From: PNAI01 sp035501735 | Lineage (GTDB): Bacteria > Pseudomonadota > Alphaproteobacteria > Rhizobiales > Xanthobacteraceae | Assembly (NCBI GenBank): GCA_035501735.1 | Contig: DATJVR010000087.1 | Location: 1-64,000 of the forward strand | Direction of reading: 5' to 3' | DNA: 64,000 nt | Shown: piece after piece, positions 1 to 9,845 of the stretch | Layout: each line of letters starts with the position of its first letter | Numbering within the stretch: the first letter of the stretch is position 1 | Made by a program: the position numbers and the translations under genes | Notes under the pieces: model-generated | Database searches by the model: none | What the model was told of the DNA's origin: nothing | What the model saw: the letters and a program-made list of their open reading frames with translations, nothing else

Positions 1-1967
1 ACGCTCGCGTCGCGCATCTTCACGCCGATCCAGTCGTCGCCGTGGAAGGTGTCGCTCGAGCGCACCGCGAGCACGCGCGGCATGGCGAGGCCCGACGACG
101 TGTCGAGCCGCCGGGCGTCGCCGCCGGTCGCGTTCGCGAGCGGCGCGAGCACGTCGGTCGTCGAGGTCACCTCGGCGAACTCGCGCGGATTGGCGGGGCC
201 GACGTTGACGAGGGCGTCGAGCTTGCCGTCGTTGGCGTGCCACAGGCCGAGTTCATTCGCCGCCACCGTCGTGCGCCACACGCCGGGCTCGGCAACGTTG
301 AGCGTGACGGTCGAGGTCTTGCCGGACGGCGAGGTGAGCGTCACTGGGCTGACCTCGTCCGCCATGGTCTGGCGCTGCACCACGAGGTCGCGCCCGTGCG
401 CGCTCATGCGCAGCGCCTCCTCCTCGAGATCGGGCTGTTTCATCAGCCAGTGCGAAAGGCGGCGCAACAAGTCGAGATGCGGCCCGCCGCCTTCGTAGCC
501 GCGCGCCCACAGCCAGATGTGATCGGAGAGCAGCAGCGCGACGCGTCCCTCGCCCTCGCGCGACAGCACGAGCAACGGCTTGTGCTCGGGCCCCTCCATC
601 ACCGTCGTGCCGCTTGCGTTTTTGGTATCGACCAGGCGGAACCAGCGGCTCCATTGCGGCGGGTCGCTGTCCGACCCCTCAAGCCCGCGCGTGACCGGGT
701 GGCGTTTTCCCAAGGCCGTGAGCTGGGCATAGAACGGCTGCTCGGTCGTAAGCCCATTCGGCTCCGCCGGTAGGATCGTATCGAGCGGCGTCCGCCACAG
801 GCTGGTCGGGCTTGCGTAGTCCGGCCCGGCTGCGATCAGCACCGCGCCGCCTTCGCGCACGTATTTGGCGATGTTGTCGAAATAGATGATCGGCAACACG
901 CCCTGTCGTGCGTAGCGGTCGAAGATGATGAGCTGGAATTCGCCGATCTTCTGCTGGAACAATTCGCGCGTCGGAAATGCGATCAGCGAAAGCTCGTTGA
1001 TCGGCGTCCCGTCCTGCTTTTCCGGCGGCCTTAAGATCGTGAAATGCACGAGATCGACGCTGGCATCGGACTTGAGCAGATTGCGCCACGTGCGCTCGCC
1101 GGCATGCGGCTCGCCCGACACCAGCAGCACGCGCAACTTGTCGCGCACGCCGTCGATCGAAACGACCACGCGGTTGTTGAGCTGCGTCAGTTCGCCCTCG
1201 AGCGGCGAGGCTTCGATTTCCACGATGTTGGGCCCGGCATGCGGGATTGGAATTTGCACACTGACCGTATTGCCCACCACGACGTTGCGGTTTTCGATCA
1301 CCTCGCCGTCGCGCCGCACGGTGACGCGCGCCGGCGCTCCGCGTGCGTTCTGGTCCTCGACACGAAACACGACCGTCTGCGTCTGGCCGACGATGCCGAA
1401 GCGCGGCGCCGTGATCAGCGCCACCCGGCGGTCGCGTTCGTCGCGCTTTCCGGTGATCAGCGCATGCACCGGCGCGGTGAAGCCGAGAGTGGTGGCGTCG
1501 GTCGGAACGTCATGCACGCGGCCATCGGTGATGAAGATCGCGCCCGCGACCCGATCGGGCGGCACATCGGCCAAGGCCGCGCCCAGCGCCCCGAACAGCC
1601 GCGTGCCGTCGGTCTCGCCGTCGGCTTCGCCGGCCTCCACGAAACGCGCTTCCAGACCGGGGATGTGGCCGAGCCGCTCGGCAAGCTGCGCGCGCGCGGT
1701 TTCGGTCTGCGCCGCGCGATCGCCAAGGCTCTGGCTGGGACTCTTGTCGACGACCACCACCACGACCGAGGTGAGCGGGTCGCGGTCCTCCTTGGTGAAC
1801 GACGGATTGGCAAGCGCCAGCACCGCCAGCGCGAGCGCCACCGCGCGCACGCCAGCGCCGCGACTGCGCACGAAGAACAGCATGACCGCGATGGCAATCG
1901 CACCCACGCACGCCATCCAAAGGACGTAGGATGGCACCAGCGGTGCGAATGAGATGCCGAAACCCAT
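1..1967 (-). CDS. VWA-like / glutamine amidotransferase-like membrane protein (3' end outside window)
   Basis: Last visible gene of the MoxR operon; it runs off the left edge with about 655 residues visible. Two hydrophobic segments (about residues 13-33 and 40-53) are followed by a VWA-like fold with a DxSxS MIDAS motif (D74-K-S-P-S) and an ITDG strand near residue 160. A later part (VLLVSGEPH, then LIIFDRYARQGVLP) resembles the class I glutamine amidotransferase-like fold seen in Bat-type membrane proteins. The start follows the neighbour's stop: TAGGAG overlaps that stop, 7 nt before ATG. By family it probably works at the membrane with the MoxR ATPase; no substrate can be inferred. Confidence 0.8.
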   Translation of the reverse strand, partial: MGFGISFAPLVPSYVLWMACVGAIAIAVMLFFVRSRGAGVRAVALALAVLALANPSFTKEDRDPLTSVVVVVVDKSPSQSLGDRAAQTETARAQLAERLGHIPGLEARFVEAGEADGETDGTRLFGALGAALADVPPDRVAGAIFITDGRVHDVPTDATTLGFTAPVHALITGKRDERDRRVALITAPRFGIVGQTQTVVFRVEDQNARGAPARVTVRRDGEVIENRNVVVGNTVSVQIPIPHAGPNIVEIEASPLEGELTQLNNRVVVSIDGVRDKLRVLLVSGEPHAGERTWRNLLKSDASVDLVHFTILRPPEKQDGTPINELSLIAFPTRELFQQKIGEFQLIIFDRYARQGVLPIIYFDNIAKYVREGGAVLIAAGPDYASPTSLWRTPLDTILPAEPNGLTTEQPFYAQLTALGKRHPVTRGLEGSDSDPPQWSRWFRLVDTKNASGTTVMEGPEHKPLLVLSREGEGRVALLLSDHIWLWARGYEGGGPHLDLLRRLSHWLMKQPDLEEEALRMSAHGRDLVVQRQTMADEVSPVTLTSPSGKTSTVTLNVAEPGVWRTTVAANELGLWHANDGKLDALVNVGPANPREFAEVTSTTDVLAPLANATGGDARRLDTSSGLAMPRVLAVRSSDTFHGDDWIGVKMRDAS

Positions 1968-1976
1968 TCGGTGCTC

Positions 1977-4886
1977 CTATTGCCCGAGCCGCTCTAGCAG
2001 CGCCGGCACGTGCACCTGATCGGCCTTGTAGTTACCGGTGAGCGTGTACATGACGATATTGACGCCGGCACGGAACGCGTACTCCCGTTGCCGCGGTTCG
2101 CCCGGGACCAGCGGCAGCATGGCCTGGCCGTCCGGGCGCGTTGCCCAGGCGCCGGCCAGGTCGTTGGACGTGATCAGGATCGACGAAACCCCGTCGCCGG
2201 CGCGCGCCGGGCGGGATTTTTCTTCGTCGTTTTCGTTGTCGGTCGGCGTTGCCTCGACCCAGAGCTGACCGGTGTTGAAGCGGCCGGGGAAATCGCGCAG
2301 CAGGAAAAACGTCTTGGTCAGCACGTGATCGCGCGGCACCGGCTCAAGCTCCGGGATGTCGAGCGAGGACAGGATCGAGCGCAGCGCCATCATGCCCGGC
2401 GAGCGGGCCTCGCCGCCCGGACCGGGCGGCGCCATGATCGCATCGCGCGTATCGAACAGCACCGTTCCGCCGCGCTTCATATAGGCGTCGATCCGCGTCA
2501 GCGCCGCCTGCGACGGCTTCGGCGCCCCCGGCACGATCGGCCAATAGATCAGCGGGAAAAATGAAAGCTCGTCGCGGGAAATGTCGACGCCCATCGGTTC
2601 GCCGGCTTCGAGCGCCGTGCGCGAGGCAAGAAACATGGTCAGGCCCTGCAGGCCTGACTTGCTGATGCCGTCCGTTTCGGCATCGCCCGTGATCACATAG
2701 GCAAGCCGCGTCTCCAGCGTCGCCTTCATGGCGAAGTCCTGATTGGCATCCTGCGCACGCTGCTGGACGCGCAGCAGGCTCGGCCCAGGCGGCGGACCGA
2801 TCGTCGGCTGCGTCGGCGTGCGCTGAATTTCAAAATGCAGTTGCTGCGCTTGGGCGTGCGGCGCGAACGAAACCGCGGCCAGCAGGCCGATCAGCAGCAG
2901 CGCCGCTGCCGCCGGTCGCTGCCAGCGCATCAGCCGGCCAATGCCGCCGGAAAGCCAGAACACGACCAGGGCGTCGAGCATCAGCAATATAAAGGCGATG
3001 ATCAAAATCGGGCCCCTTAAATCCTGCGGTTCGCCGACTCGGAATGTCTCAACACGGGCGTTAAGCGGGGCAAAGTCAAGAGGAACCAGCCGATCGGCCG
3101 CATTAAGAGTGTTAACCGCCAGTAAACCCTCGGGTGGGCCATAGAATCCGGGCGGATGGTCGGCAGTCGCGCGCCCGGCATAGTCGGCCGGTACCGGCCG
3201 TGCGCTCGTCGTCGGCGGGCCGAACGCGCCGAATCCGTCGAGCAGGCGGCTCGGAGCGACCATTTCGCGGATGGTGCGTTTGCCGGCGTCGGCCTCGGCC
3301 ACGGTCGTGGAGCCCGCCATCGCCACGATGCGTTTCAGCATTTCGACGAACGTTCCCGAAAGCGGCAGGTCCGACCAGCGGGTGTCGGCGGTAATATGGA
3401 ACAGCACGATGAGGCCCTTGCCGCGCCGCTCCGCGGTGACGAGCGGCGTGCCGTCGGTCAGCGTGACCCAGGTGCGATCGATGAGGCCGGGTTCCGGCTC
3501 CGCCAACACCTGCCGCGTGACTTTCACATCGTCCGGCACGGTCATGCCGTTGAACGGACTGTCGTGCGAGAACGCCGCGAGCGACTGCGGCTGCTCCCAG
3601 CTCAGGCTGCCGCCCAGGATGCGCCCGCCGCGCCGCAATTTGACCGGCACGAGACTGTCGTCGGCCGCCGCGAGCCGCGGTCCGGCAAATCGCACCAGCA
3701 CGCCGCCGTTCTCGATCCAGCCGGCCAGCCGCTCGTGCGCCTCGCCGGAAACAGTGCCGACATCCGCAAGAATCAGCATCGGCAGATTCTGGTCGAGGAA
3801 TTGTCTGACTGCGTCCGCCGGCGAAGCGCCCTCCGCCAGCCGCACGTCGGCAAACGGGTTCAGCGCGCGCGACAGATAGAAGGTCGAGGCCAGAAGCGGC
3901 TGCGCCGTCTCCGAGGTCGCGCCGGATACGATACCGACCGTCCGCCGCCGCCAACGCTTGTCGAGCAATTGCACCGCGCCGGACGAATGTTCGGAGATGA
4001 TTTCGAGCCGCGCGATGTCGTTGCGGATCTCGACCGGCAGGTCGATCTCCGCATCGGTTTCCCGCGCGCCGTCGCTGAAGGCAAAGCGTGTCGCGCCGAG
4101 CGGCAGGCCTTTCAGATCGAGCGCGCGAATGAGGCCCTCTTCGCCATTCGTTCCGTCCGCGCGCAGCACTTTGACCGTGAGCGCGCCGGCGGCATTGTCG
4201 GCCGCGACCAGGGCGTGCGCGACCGGCAGGCCGCCCGCGACCACCGTGATCGGCCGATTTTCGATCGTGTTCTTCAGCGCCGCGATGAACTCCGCGCCGC
4301 GGCCGGCATCGACTCCGTCCGAAAGCCACAATAGCTCGATCCCCGGCGTGGCGGAGACGAAGCGCGCGATCGCCGGCAGCATTTCATTGCGCTCGATCGT
4401 GTGCGGTTTGGGTTTGAGCTGCTTGAGGCGGACGCGCGCCGCCGCCGGCACCTCGAGCGATAGATCGCGCGCCGGCTCGGACAGCGGCACGAGCGCGACG
4501 CCGCGGCCGTCGGCCTCCGCGCGCGCGAGGATATCGTCGGCAGCGCGCATGCGCGCCTCCCAGCTCGCCGCCGCCGCCCAGCCGTCGTCGATCAGCAGCG
4601 CCAGCGGTGACGCGCCGCCCGGCTGCGTCACCGGCGGGTTCCACAGCGGTCCGGCCGCTGCAAGGATCACGAGCGTTGCAAGCGTGAGCCGCAGCGCGGT
4701 CAGCCACCACGGCGTGCGCGCCGGCTTGTCCTCTTTCGGCTTGATGTCGAACAACAGCCGCGTCGGCGGGAACTCGATCCGCTTCGGCCGCGGCGGAATC
4801 AGCCGCAGCAGCCACCACAGGACCGGCAGGCTCAACAGCCCGAGCAGCACGAGCGGCTGCGCAAAGCCGATCGGCAGGCCCATCAT
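1977..4886 (-). CDS. BatA N-terminal / DUF4159 domain membrane protein
   Basis: Protein of 969 residues. The N-terminus (about 1-90) is the aerotolerance-regulator BatA-type region: two membrane helices, with LRLIPPRPKRIEFPPTRLLF between them. The middle is a VWA/amidotransferase-like periplasmic part. Further helices lie near 630-655 and 660-680, and the last ~280 residues match DUF4159 (start near LHFEIQRTPTQPT, with PLIYWPIVPG inside). Its ATG overlaps the upstream TGA (ATGATG), which indicates translational coupling to the DUF58 gene. This gene order is conserved in Hyphomicrobiales; the function is unknown and the family is linked to envelope stress or complex assembly. Confidence 0.88.
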   Translation of the reverse strand: MMGLPIGFAQPLVLLGLLSLPVLWWLLRLIPPRPKRIEFPPTRLLFDIKPKEDKPARTPWWLTALRLTLATLVILAAAGPLWNPPVTQPGGASPLALLIDDGWAAAASWEARMRAADDILARAEADGRGVALVPLSEPARDLSLEVPAAARVRLKQLKPKPHTIERNEMLPAIARFVSATPGIELLWLSDGVDAGRGAEFIAALKNTIENRPITVVAGGLPVAHALVAADNAAGALTVKVLRADGTNGEEGLIRALDLKGLPLGATRFAFSDGARETDAEIDLPVEIRNDIARLEIISEHSSGAVQLLDKRWRRRTVGIVSGATSETAQPLLASTFYLSRALNPFADVRLAEGASPADAVRQFLDQNLPMLILADVGTVSGEAHERLAGWIENGGVLVRFAGPRLAAADDSLVPVKLRRGGRILGGSLSWEQPQSLAAFSHDSPFNGMTVPDDVKVTRQVLAEPEPGLIDRTWVTLTDGTPLVTAERRGKGLIVLFHITADTRWSDLPLSGTFVEMLKRIVAMAGSTTVAEADAGKRTIREMVAPSRLLDGFGAFGPPTTSARPVPADYAGRATADHPPGFYGPPEGLLAVNTLNAADRLVPLDFAPLNARVETFRVGEPQDLRGPILIIAFILLMLDALVVFWLSGGIGRLMRWQRPAAAALLLIGLLAAVSFAPHAQAQQLHFEIQRTPTQPTIGPPPGPSLLRVQQRAQDANQDFAMKATLETRLAYVITGDAETDGISKSGLQGLTMFLASRTALEAGEPMGVDISRDELSFFPLIYWPIVPGAPKPSQAALTRIDAYMKRGGTVLFDTRDAIMAPPGPGGEARSPGMMALRSILSSLDIPELEPVPRDHVLTKTFFLLRDFPGRFNTGQLWVEATPTDNENDEEKSRPARAGDGVSSILITSNDLAGAWATRPDGQAMLPLVPGEPRQREYAFRAGVNIVMYTLTGNYKADQVHVPALLERLGQ

Positions 4887-5842
4887 GCGTGCCTCGCGAT
4901 CTGCCCGCCGCCACGTCGTCCGCGGCTCATCACGGCCGCAAGCGTGCCCTGGCTGATGCGCGCGTGCAGCGCAAGCAGAAGGTCGTTGGCCGGTCGGTCA
5001 GTGCGATGGATCGTGAACGTCCAGCCGAGCTTGTCGACCTCGGCGCGGATTTCCGCGCGATGGCGCGCGACCCTTTCGACATAGTCCTTGCGCCAATTTT
5101 CCGCCCGGCCGGCGGTGATCTCGCTGAAACCCTCCGGCTCCCAGAACTCCACGCGTCCCGAGAATGGAAATGTCTCTTCGATCGGATCGACGATTTGCAC
5201 CAGATGCCCCTGCGCGCCGGTCGAGGACAATTGGTTCAGCGTTTTGCGAATCTCGTCGATCGGGCTCCAAAGGTCGGACAACAGCACGATCTCGGACAGG
5301 GGTGCCGGAGCAAACGTCTGCGGCAGGCTCGAACGCTCGGTTGGGTCATGGATGATGGCATCCACCATGCGATCGATGATGGCGCGCGTGCCGGTCGGCC
5401 GCACCAGGCCGGGCACGCCGACGCGCTCGCCGGCTTCGACCAGCACCTGCGCCAGCGCGAAAGCCATGACGAGCGTACGGTCGAGTTTGCTCTCGCGCGC
5501 AAGCGACGAGGCGAACGCCATTGAAGGCGAGCGGTCCGGCCAAATCCAGACCGTATGCGCGGCTTCCCATTCCTGCTCGCGCACGTAAAGGTGTTCGTCG
5601 CGTGCCGAGCGCCGCCAATCGATGCGACGGGCTTCCTCGCCCGACACGAAGCGGCGGAATTGCCAGAAGTTCTCGCCCGATCCGGCGCGCCGGCGCCCGT
5701 GCGAGCCGTGGATGACCGTGGCGGCGATCCGGCGCGCCTCGAGCACGAGTCGCGGCATATTGGCCGCGGCCGTGCGCGCGGCGCCGCTGGCGCGCAGCGT
5801 CGCCTTGCCTTCTTCCCGGCTGGCTTGTCGGTGCGCGGCCAT
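4883..5842 (-). CDS. DUF58 domain-containing protein
   Basis: Protein of 319 residues. The DUF58 signature is visible as FVSGEEARRIDWRRSARDE followed by LYVREQEWE (about residues 47-77), then a VWA-like body with WIWPDRSPSM and IVLLSDLWSP. No membrane segment is evident, unlike many DUF58 proteins. It starts 4 nt after the moxR stop and overlaps the next gene by 4 nt, so the operon is tightly coupled. In characterised systems DUF58 proteins act as adaptors of MoxR AAA ATPases; that role is inferred here from context. Confidence 0.9.
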   Translation of the reverse strand: MAAHRQASREEGKATLRASGAARTAAANMPRLVLEARRIAATVIHGSHGRRRAGSGENFWQFRRFVSGEEARRIDWRRSARDEHLYVREQEWEAAHTVWIWPDRSPSMAFASSLARESKLDRTLVMAFALAQVLVEAGERVGVPGLVRPTGTRAIIDRMVDAIIHDPTERSSLPQTFAPAPLSEIVLLSDLWSPIDEIRKTLNQLSSTGAQGHLVQIVDPIEETFPFSGRVEFWEPEGFSEITAGRAENWRKDYVERVARHRAEIRAEVDKLGWTFTIHRTDRPANDLLLALHARISQGTLAAVMSRGRRGGGQIARHA

Positions 5843-5846
5843 CAGC

Positions 5847-6860
5847 TCATCCGATGCGGGCTTTGAGCTTGCCGATCACCCCTTCGAGCGTCTCGCCGTC
5901 CGCGCGGGCAGAGAAGGTGAGCGCCATGCGGTGCTTGAACACCGGCTCCGCGAGCGCGAGCACGTCGTCGATCGACGGCGAAAGCCGTCCGTCGAGCAAC
6001 GCGCGCGCGCGCGAGAGCAGCATCAAGGATTGGCTCGCGCGCGGGCTCGGCCCCCACGCGATGAGCTTGCCGAGTTCGCCCGCGTCCGGACCCGGACGCG
6101 CCGAGCGCACCAGCGACAGGATCGCGTTGATGACTGACTCGCCGACCGGTAGCCGGCGCACCAGGCGTTGCGCGGCGAGCAGTTCGTCGGCGGTCATCGC
6201 CGGCTTCGGCTTGGCTTCTTCGACGCCGGTGGTCTCGAACACGATGCGTCGCTCCGCATCGCGGTCGGGATAGTCGACATCGATCTGCATCAGGAAGCGG
6301 TCGAGCTGTGCTTCCGGAAGTGGATAGGTGCCTTCCTGCTCGATCGGGTTTTGCGTGGCGAGCACGTGGAACGGCCGCGGCACGTCGTGGCGATTGCCGG
6401 CCACTGTGACATGCTGCTCCTGCATCGCCTGCAGCAGGGCCGATTGCGTGCGCGGGCTCGCGCGGTTGATCTCGTCCGCCATCAGCAATTGTCCGAAAAT
6501 CGGACCGGGGATGAAGCGGAAGCTGCGCTTGCCGCCGGCGCCTTCCTCCAGCACTTCGCTGCCCAGGATGTCCGACGGCATCAGGTCCGGCGTGAACTGG
6601 ATGCGCCGCGCGTCGAGGCCGAGCACGATGCCCATGGCTTCCACCAGTTTGGTTTTCGCCAGGCCCGGCACGCCGACCAGCATCGCATGCCCGCCGGACA
6701 ACACGGTGATCAACGCTTCCTCGACCACTTTCTCCTGACCGAAGATCACCGCGCCGATCGCTTGTTTTGCGGCGGCTATATGCGCAGCCGTGGATTCCGC
6801 GGCGCGCACGATCATGTCTTCGAGCTTTTCGATGCCTTCTCCAGTCACAGACGACATCAT
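5847..6860 (-). CDS. moxR: MoxR family AAA+ ATPase
   Basis: ATPase of 337 residues. Walker A is GVPGLAKT (63-70), Walker B is LLMADE (125-130), and sensor 1 lies in VLATQNPIEQEGTYPLPEAQ, typical of the MoxR clade. The start is one of two adjacent ATG codons preceded by AAGGAG. It is first in a minus-strand operon with DUF58, BatA/DUF4159 and VWA-like genes. MoxR proteins act as chaperone-like ATPases that mature or regulate partner complexes through VWA proteins. The specific client here is unknown. Confidence 0.95.
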   Translation of the reverse strand: MMSSVTGEGIEKLEDMIVRAAESTAAHIAAAKQAIGAVIFGQEKVVEEALITVLSGGHAMLVGVPGLAKTKLVEAMGIVLGLDARRIQFTPDLMPSDILGSEVLEEGAGGKRSFRFIPGPIFGQLLMADEINRASPRTQSALLQAMQEQHVTVAGNRHDVPRPFHVLATQNPIEQEGTYPLPEAQLDRFLMQIDVDYPDRDAERRIVFETTGVEEAKPKPAMTADELLAAQRLVRRLPVGESVINAILSLVRSARPGPDAGELGKLIAWGPSPRASQSLMLLSRARALLDGRLSPSIDDVLALAEPVFKHRMALTFSARADGETLEGVIGKLKARIG

Positions 6861-7082
6861 GCACTCCTTCGCTGTCTGTTACCTTTATGGGTGCCGGTCA
6901 TGCCGGCCTTGTGTCTTGCGCCGCACGCGAACATAAATGGCTAAGGCTCGCGTATCGCCGTTGGCGGCTTGTTTTCTCGTCATTTTTCCACAGCTTACGC
7001 TATTTATAGGGCTTATGGCGATAGCACTTGTCGCCCATCTGCAATGCAGGCGCCGGCAGGCCCAGTAATCGCGCTAAGGTCG

Positions 7083-7682
7083 ATGGCAACAATGGCAAAC
7101 GAAAGGCAGACAGGACTGGATTCCATCGCCGGCACCGCGCGCAAGGAGAGCAAAAACGGCCCTCCGCCCGTTCATCTTTGGAATCCGCCGTTTTGCGGCG
7201 ATCTCGACATGCGCATCGCGACCGACGGGACCTGGTACTATCTGAAGACGCCGATCGGGCGGCCGGCTCTCGTAAAATTGTTCGCATCCGTGCTCAAACG
7301 CGAAGGCGACAAATATTTCCTGGTCACGCCGGTCGAAAAATGCGGGATCACGGTCGACGATGCCCCCTTTCTCGCGGTCGAGCTGAAATTGGCGGACGGG
7401 CCGCGCGGCCGCGTCCTCAACTTCCGCACCAATGTGGACGACTGGGTCGCCTGCGGGCCGGACCATGCGCTACGCTTCGAGCCGGAGCGTGCGACCGGGG
7501 GCCTGAAACCCTATCTGCACGTGCGGCGAAATCTTTGGGCGAAAGTCACGCGCGCGCTGTTCTACGACCTGGTCGCGCTCGGCGAGGAACGCGATGTGGC
7601 GGGCAGGCGCATGTTCGGCGTCGCGTCGAGCGGAGAATTTTACGTCATGGCGCCGGCCGAGAATTTGAAGGAGTTTGCGTGA
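7083..7682 (+). CDS. DUF1285 domain-containing protein
   Basis: About 199 residues matching DUF1285: HLWNPPFCGDLDMRIATDG, then TPIGRPALVKLFASVLKRE and FLVTPVEKCGITVDDAPF. Function unknown. The start is chosen at 7083 (MATMANERQ) with AAGG just upstream; 7092 is an equally possible ATG, and the open frame continues upstream without a convincing start. Its TGA overlaps the ATG of the Nudix gene, so the two are translationally coupled. Divergent from moxR across a 222-bp gap. Confidence 0.85.
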   Translation: MATMANERQTGLDSIAGTARKESKNGPPPVHLWNPPFCGDLDMRIATDGTWYYLKTPIGRPALVKLFASVLKREGDKYFLVTPVEKCGITVDDAPFLAVELKLADGPRGRVLNFRTNVDDWVACGPDHALRFEPERATGGLKPYLHVRRNLWAKVTRALFYDLVALGEERDVAGRRMFGVASSGEFYVMAPAENLKEFA

Positions 7683-8332
7683 TGGATGCAGGCCCGCTTT
7701 CCACGCAGGAGTTTTTCGCGCGCGCCCGCGAGCGGCTCAATCTTCACGTGCCGTCCGCGCTGACCGATCTGACGGCCGAAGCCGTGCGCGGCGATCTCGA
7801 TCTCGATCCGACGCTGTGGGAGCGCGCCGGCGTATCCGCGACCAAGCCCGCCGCCGTCCTGATCCCCGTGGTCGAACGCGCCGAACCGACCGTGCTGCTC
7901 ACCCAGCGCACGGCCGAACTGCCGAATCATCCGGGGCAGATCGCATTCCCGGGCGGCAAGATCGATCCTGCCGACGCAAGCCCGCTTGCCGCCGCGTTGC
8001 GCGAGGCCGAAGAAGAGATCGGATTGGACCGCCGCTTCGTCGACCCGATCGGCTATCTCGATCTCTTTCTCACCTTCTCGGGTTTCCGTATCCTGCCGGC
8101 CGTGGCGCATGTAGCGCCGGACTACGCGCTCGTGCTCAATATGTCGGAAGTGACGGAAGCGTTCGAAGTGCCGCTTTCCTTTTTGATGTCGCCCGCCAAC
8201 CATCAGCGTCACAAGCGCGACTGGAAGGGCATCGAGCGGCATTATTTCGCGATGCCCTACGAGCAGCGCTACATCTGGGGCGTGACCGCGGGTATTCTGC
8301 GGAACATGTATGAGCGGATTTACGGCCAATGA
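7682..8332 (+). CDS. Nudix hydrolase, CoA pyrophosphatase type (NudL-like)
   Basis: Protein of 216 residues. The Nudix box GX5EX7REUXEEXGU is in the expected spacing as GGKIDPADASPLAAALREAE then EEIGL, preceded by the CoA-pyrophosphatase signature LLTQRTAELPNHPGQIAFPG. It should hydrolyse CoA or acyl-CoA to phosphopantetheine and 3',5'-ADP. The ATG overlaps the DUF1285 stop and its own stop overlaps the next start. The grouping with CCA-transferase is conserved in related alphaproteobacteria. Confidence 0.93.
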   Translation: MDAGPLSTQEFFARARERLNLHVPSALTDLTAEAVRGDLDLDPTLWERAGVSATKPAAVLIPVVERAEPTVLLTQRTAELPNHPGQIAFPGGKIDPADASPLAAALREAEEEIGLDRRFVDPIGYLDLFLTFSGFRILPAVAHVAPDYALVLNMSEVTEAFEVPLSFLMSPANHQRHKRDWKGIERHYFAMPYEQRYIWGVTAGILRNMYERIYGQ

Positions 8333-8592
8333 TCCGGCCTATCGCCACCGAATTGGTCTTGTTCCTGGCGCCGTTCGTCGCCTATGCGATTTTTTTGTTT
8401 GCCACCCGCGCGAGGATATTCGACGGCCGAGCATGGCCGCCCAAGACGCTCGCCGCCCTTGCCATCGCCGCGGTCGCGCTGGTGCTCGGAAGTTTTATTC
8501 TGCTGGCCAATTTCACCGGCTCGCCGCCCGGCTCGATCTATGAGCCCGCGCATATGGAGGACGGCCGGTTCGTCCCGGGACGAACGCGATGA
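8329..8592 (+). CDS. DUF6111 family small membrane protein
   Basis: Protein of 87 residues with two predicted membrane helices (about 8-26 and 41-62) separated by a short basic loop (TRARIFDGRAWPPK). The C-terminus carries IYEPAHMEDGRFVPGRTR, the conserved end of DUF6111 proteins. It overlaps both neighbours by 4 nt. No function is known; the fixed position between the Nudix hydrolase and CCA-transferase suggests co-expression only. Confidence 0.82.
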   Translation: MIRPIATELVLFLAPFVAYAIFLFATRARIFDGRAWPPKTLAALAIAAVALVLGSFILLANFTGSPPGSIYEPAHMEDGRFVPGRTR

Positions 8593-9839
8593 GCAAGCTG
8601 CCCAATCTAGCCCAGGCCAGCTGGCTCGGCGAAGGACCGTTGGCGCGGCTGCTGGCCACCCTCAATCGCGATGGTGAGGAGGCGCGCGTGGTCGGCGGCG
8701 CCGTACGCAACGCGCTGCTCGGCGAACCGATCGGCGAGTTCGACATCGCCACCACGGCGGTGCCGCAGGAAGTGACCCGCCGCGCAACCGCCGCCGGCTT
8801 CAAGCCGATCCCGACCGGCATCGCGCACGGCACAATAACGGTGGTCGTCGCCGGCCGTCCGTTCGAGGTGACCACGCTGCGCGAGGACGTCGAGACCTTC
8901 GGTCGCCATGCCAATGTGCGCTTCGGCCGCGACTGGAAGGCGGATGCCGAGCGGCGCGATTTCACCATGAACGCGCTTTCGCTGTCCGGCGACGGCCGGG
9001 TCCACGACTACGTCAACGGTCTTGACGATCTTGCCGCCCGCCGCGTGCGGTTCATCGGCGATCCCGCCAAGCGCATCGAAGAAGACTATCTGCGTATCCT
9101 GCGCTTTTTCCGCTTCCACGCCTCATATGGTCACGGCGCGCACGATGCCGAGGGCCTGCACGCCTGCATCCTCGGGCGCGCTGGTCTTGATCAATTGTCG
9201 CGCGAGCGCGTGCGCATGGAAGTCATCAAGCTGCTGCTGGCGCCGCACGCCGTGCCGACGCTCGCGGTCATGACCGAAACCGGAATTCTGCCGAGCGTGC
9301 TGGGCGGCGTGCCCTATCTCGCGAGCTTTGCCAATCTGGCGAAACTCGAGGCGGTGATGGGCATTGCAGCCGACCCCATCCGCCGGCTTGGCGCGCTTGC
9401 GGTTGCCGTGGTCGAGGATGCCGATCGGCTGCTGCAGCGCCTGCGGCTGTCCAATTCCGAGCACGCGCAGCTGCTTTCGATCGGAGACGGCTGGTGGCGC
9501 GTTTCCCCCACCGGCGATCATGTGGAGCGCGCCTTGCTCTATCGTCTCGGGCCGGAGCGTTTCACCGACCGCGTGCTGGTTGCCTGGAGCCGCGCGAGCG
9601 TCGGCACGGCCGACGACGCCTGGCGTGCGCTCGCATCCTTGCCGGCACGCTGGGTCGTGCCGGTGTTTCCGCTGAAAGCGCAGGATTTCCTCAAGCGCGG
9701 CGTGATCAAGGGGCCGGCGCTTGGCGCGGCCTTGGATGCAGCCGAGGAGGCCTGGATCGCCCAGGATTTTCCGCACGCGCTGCCGGTGATCGAATCGATC
9801 GCCGACGCGGCAGTGGCCTCGCCGGCGAAGCCGGACTGA
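8589..9839 (+). CDS. cca: CCA tRNA nucleotidyltransferase
   Basis: Protein of 416 residues of the class II poly(A) polymerase/CCA-adding family. Visible motifs: VVGGAVRNALLG (nucleotide binding), FDIATTA (carboxylate region), RRDFTMNALS, and the RNA/CC-binding motif EEDYLRILRFFRFHA. It adds or repairs the 3' CCA end of tRNA. Last gene of the four-gene overlapping operon starting at DUF1285. The convergent outer-membrane protein gene ends 7 bp downstream. Confidence 0.95.
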   Translation: MSKLPNLAQASWLGEGPLARLLATLNRDGEEARVVGGAVRNALLGEPIGEFDIATTAVPQEVTRRATAAGFKPIPTGIAHGTITVVVAGRPFEVTTLREDVETFGRHANVRFGRDWKADAERRDFTMNALSLSGDGRVHDYVNGLDDLAARRVRFIGDPAKRIEEDYLRILRFFRFHASYGHGAHDAEGLHACILGRAGLDQLSRERVRMEVIKLLLAPHAVPTLAVMTETGILPSVLGGVPYLASFANLAKLEAVMGIAADPIRRLGALAVAVVEDADRLLQRLRLSNSEHAQLLSIGDGWWRVSPTGDHVERALLYRLGPERFTDRVLVAWSRASVGTADDAWRALASLPARWVVPVFPLKAQDFLKRGVIKGPALGAALDAAEEAWIAQDFPHALPVIESIADAAVASPAKPD

Positions 9840-9845
9840 ATCTCG

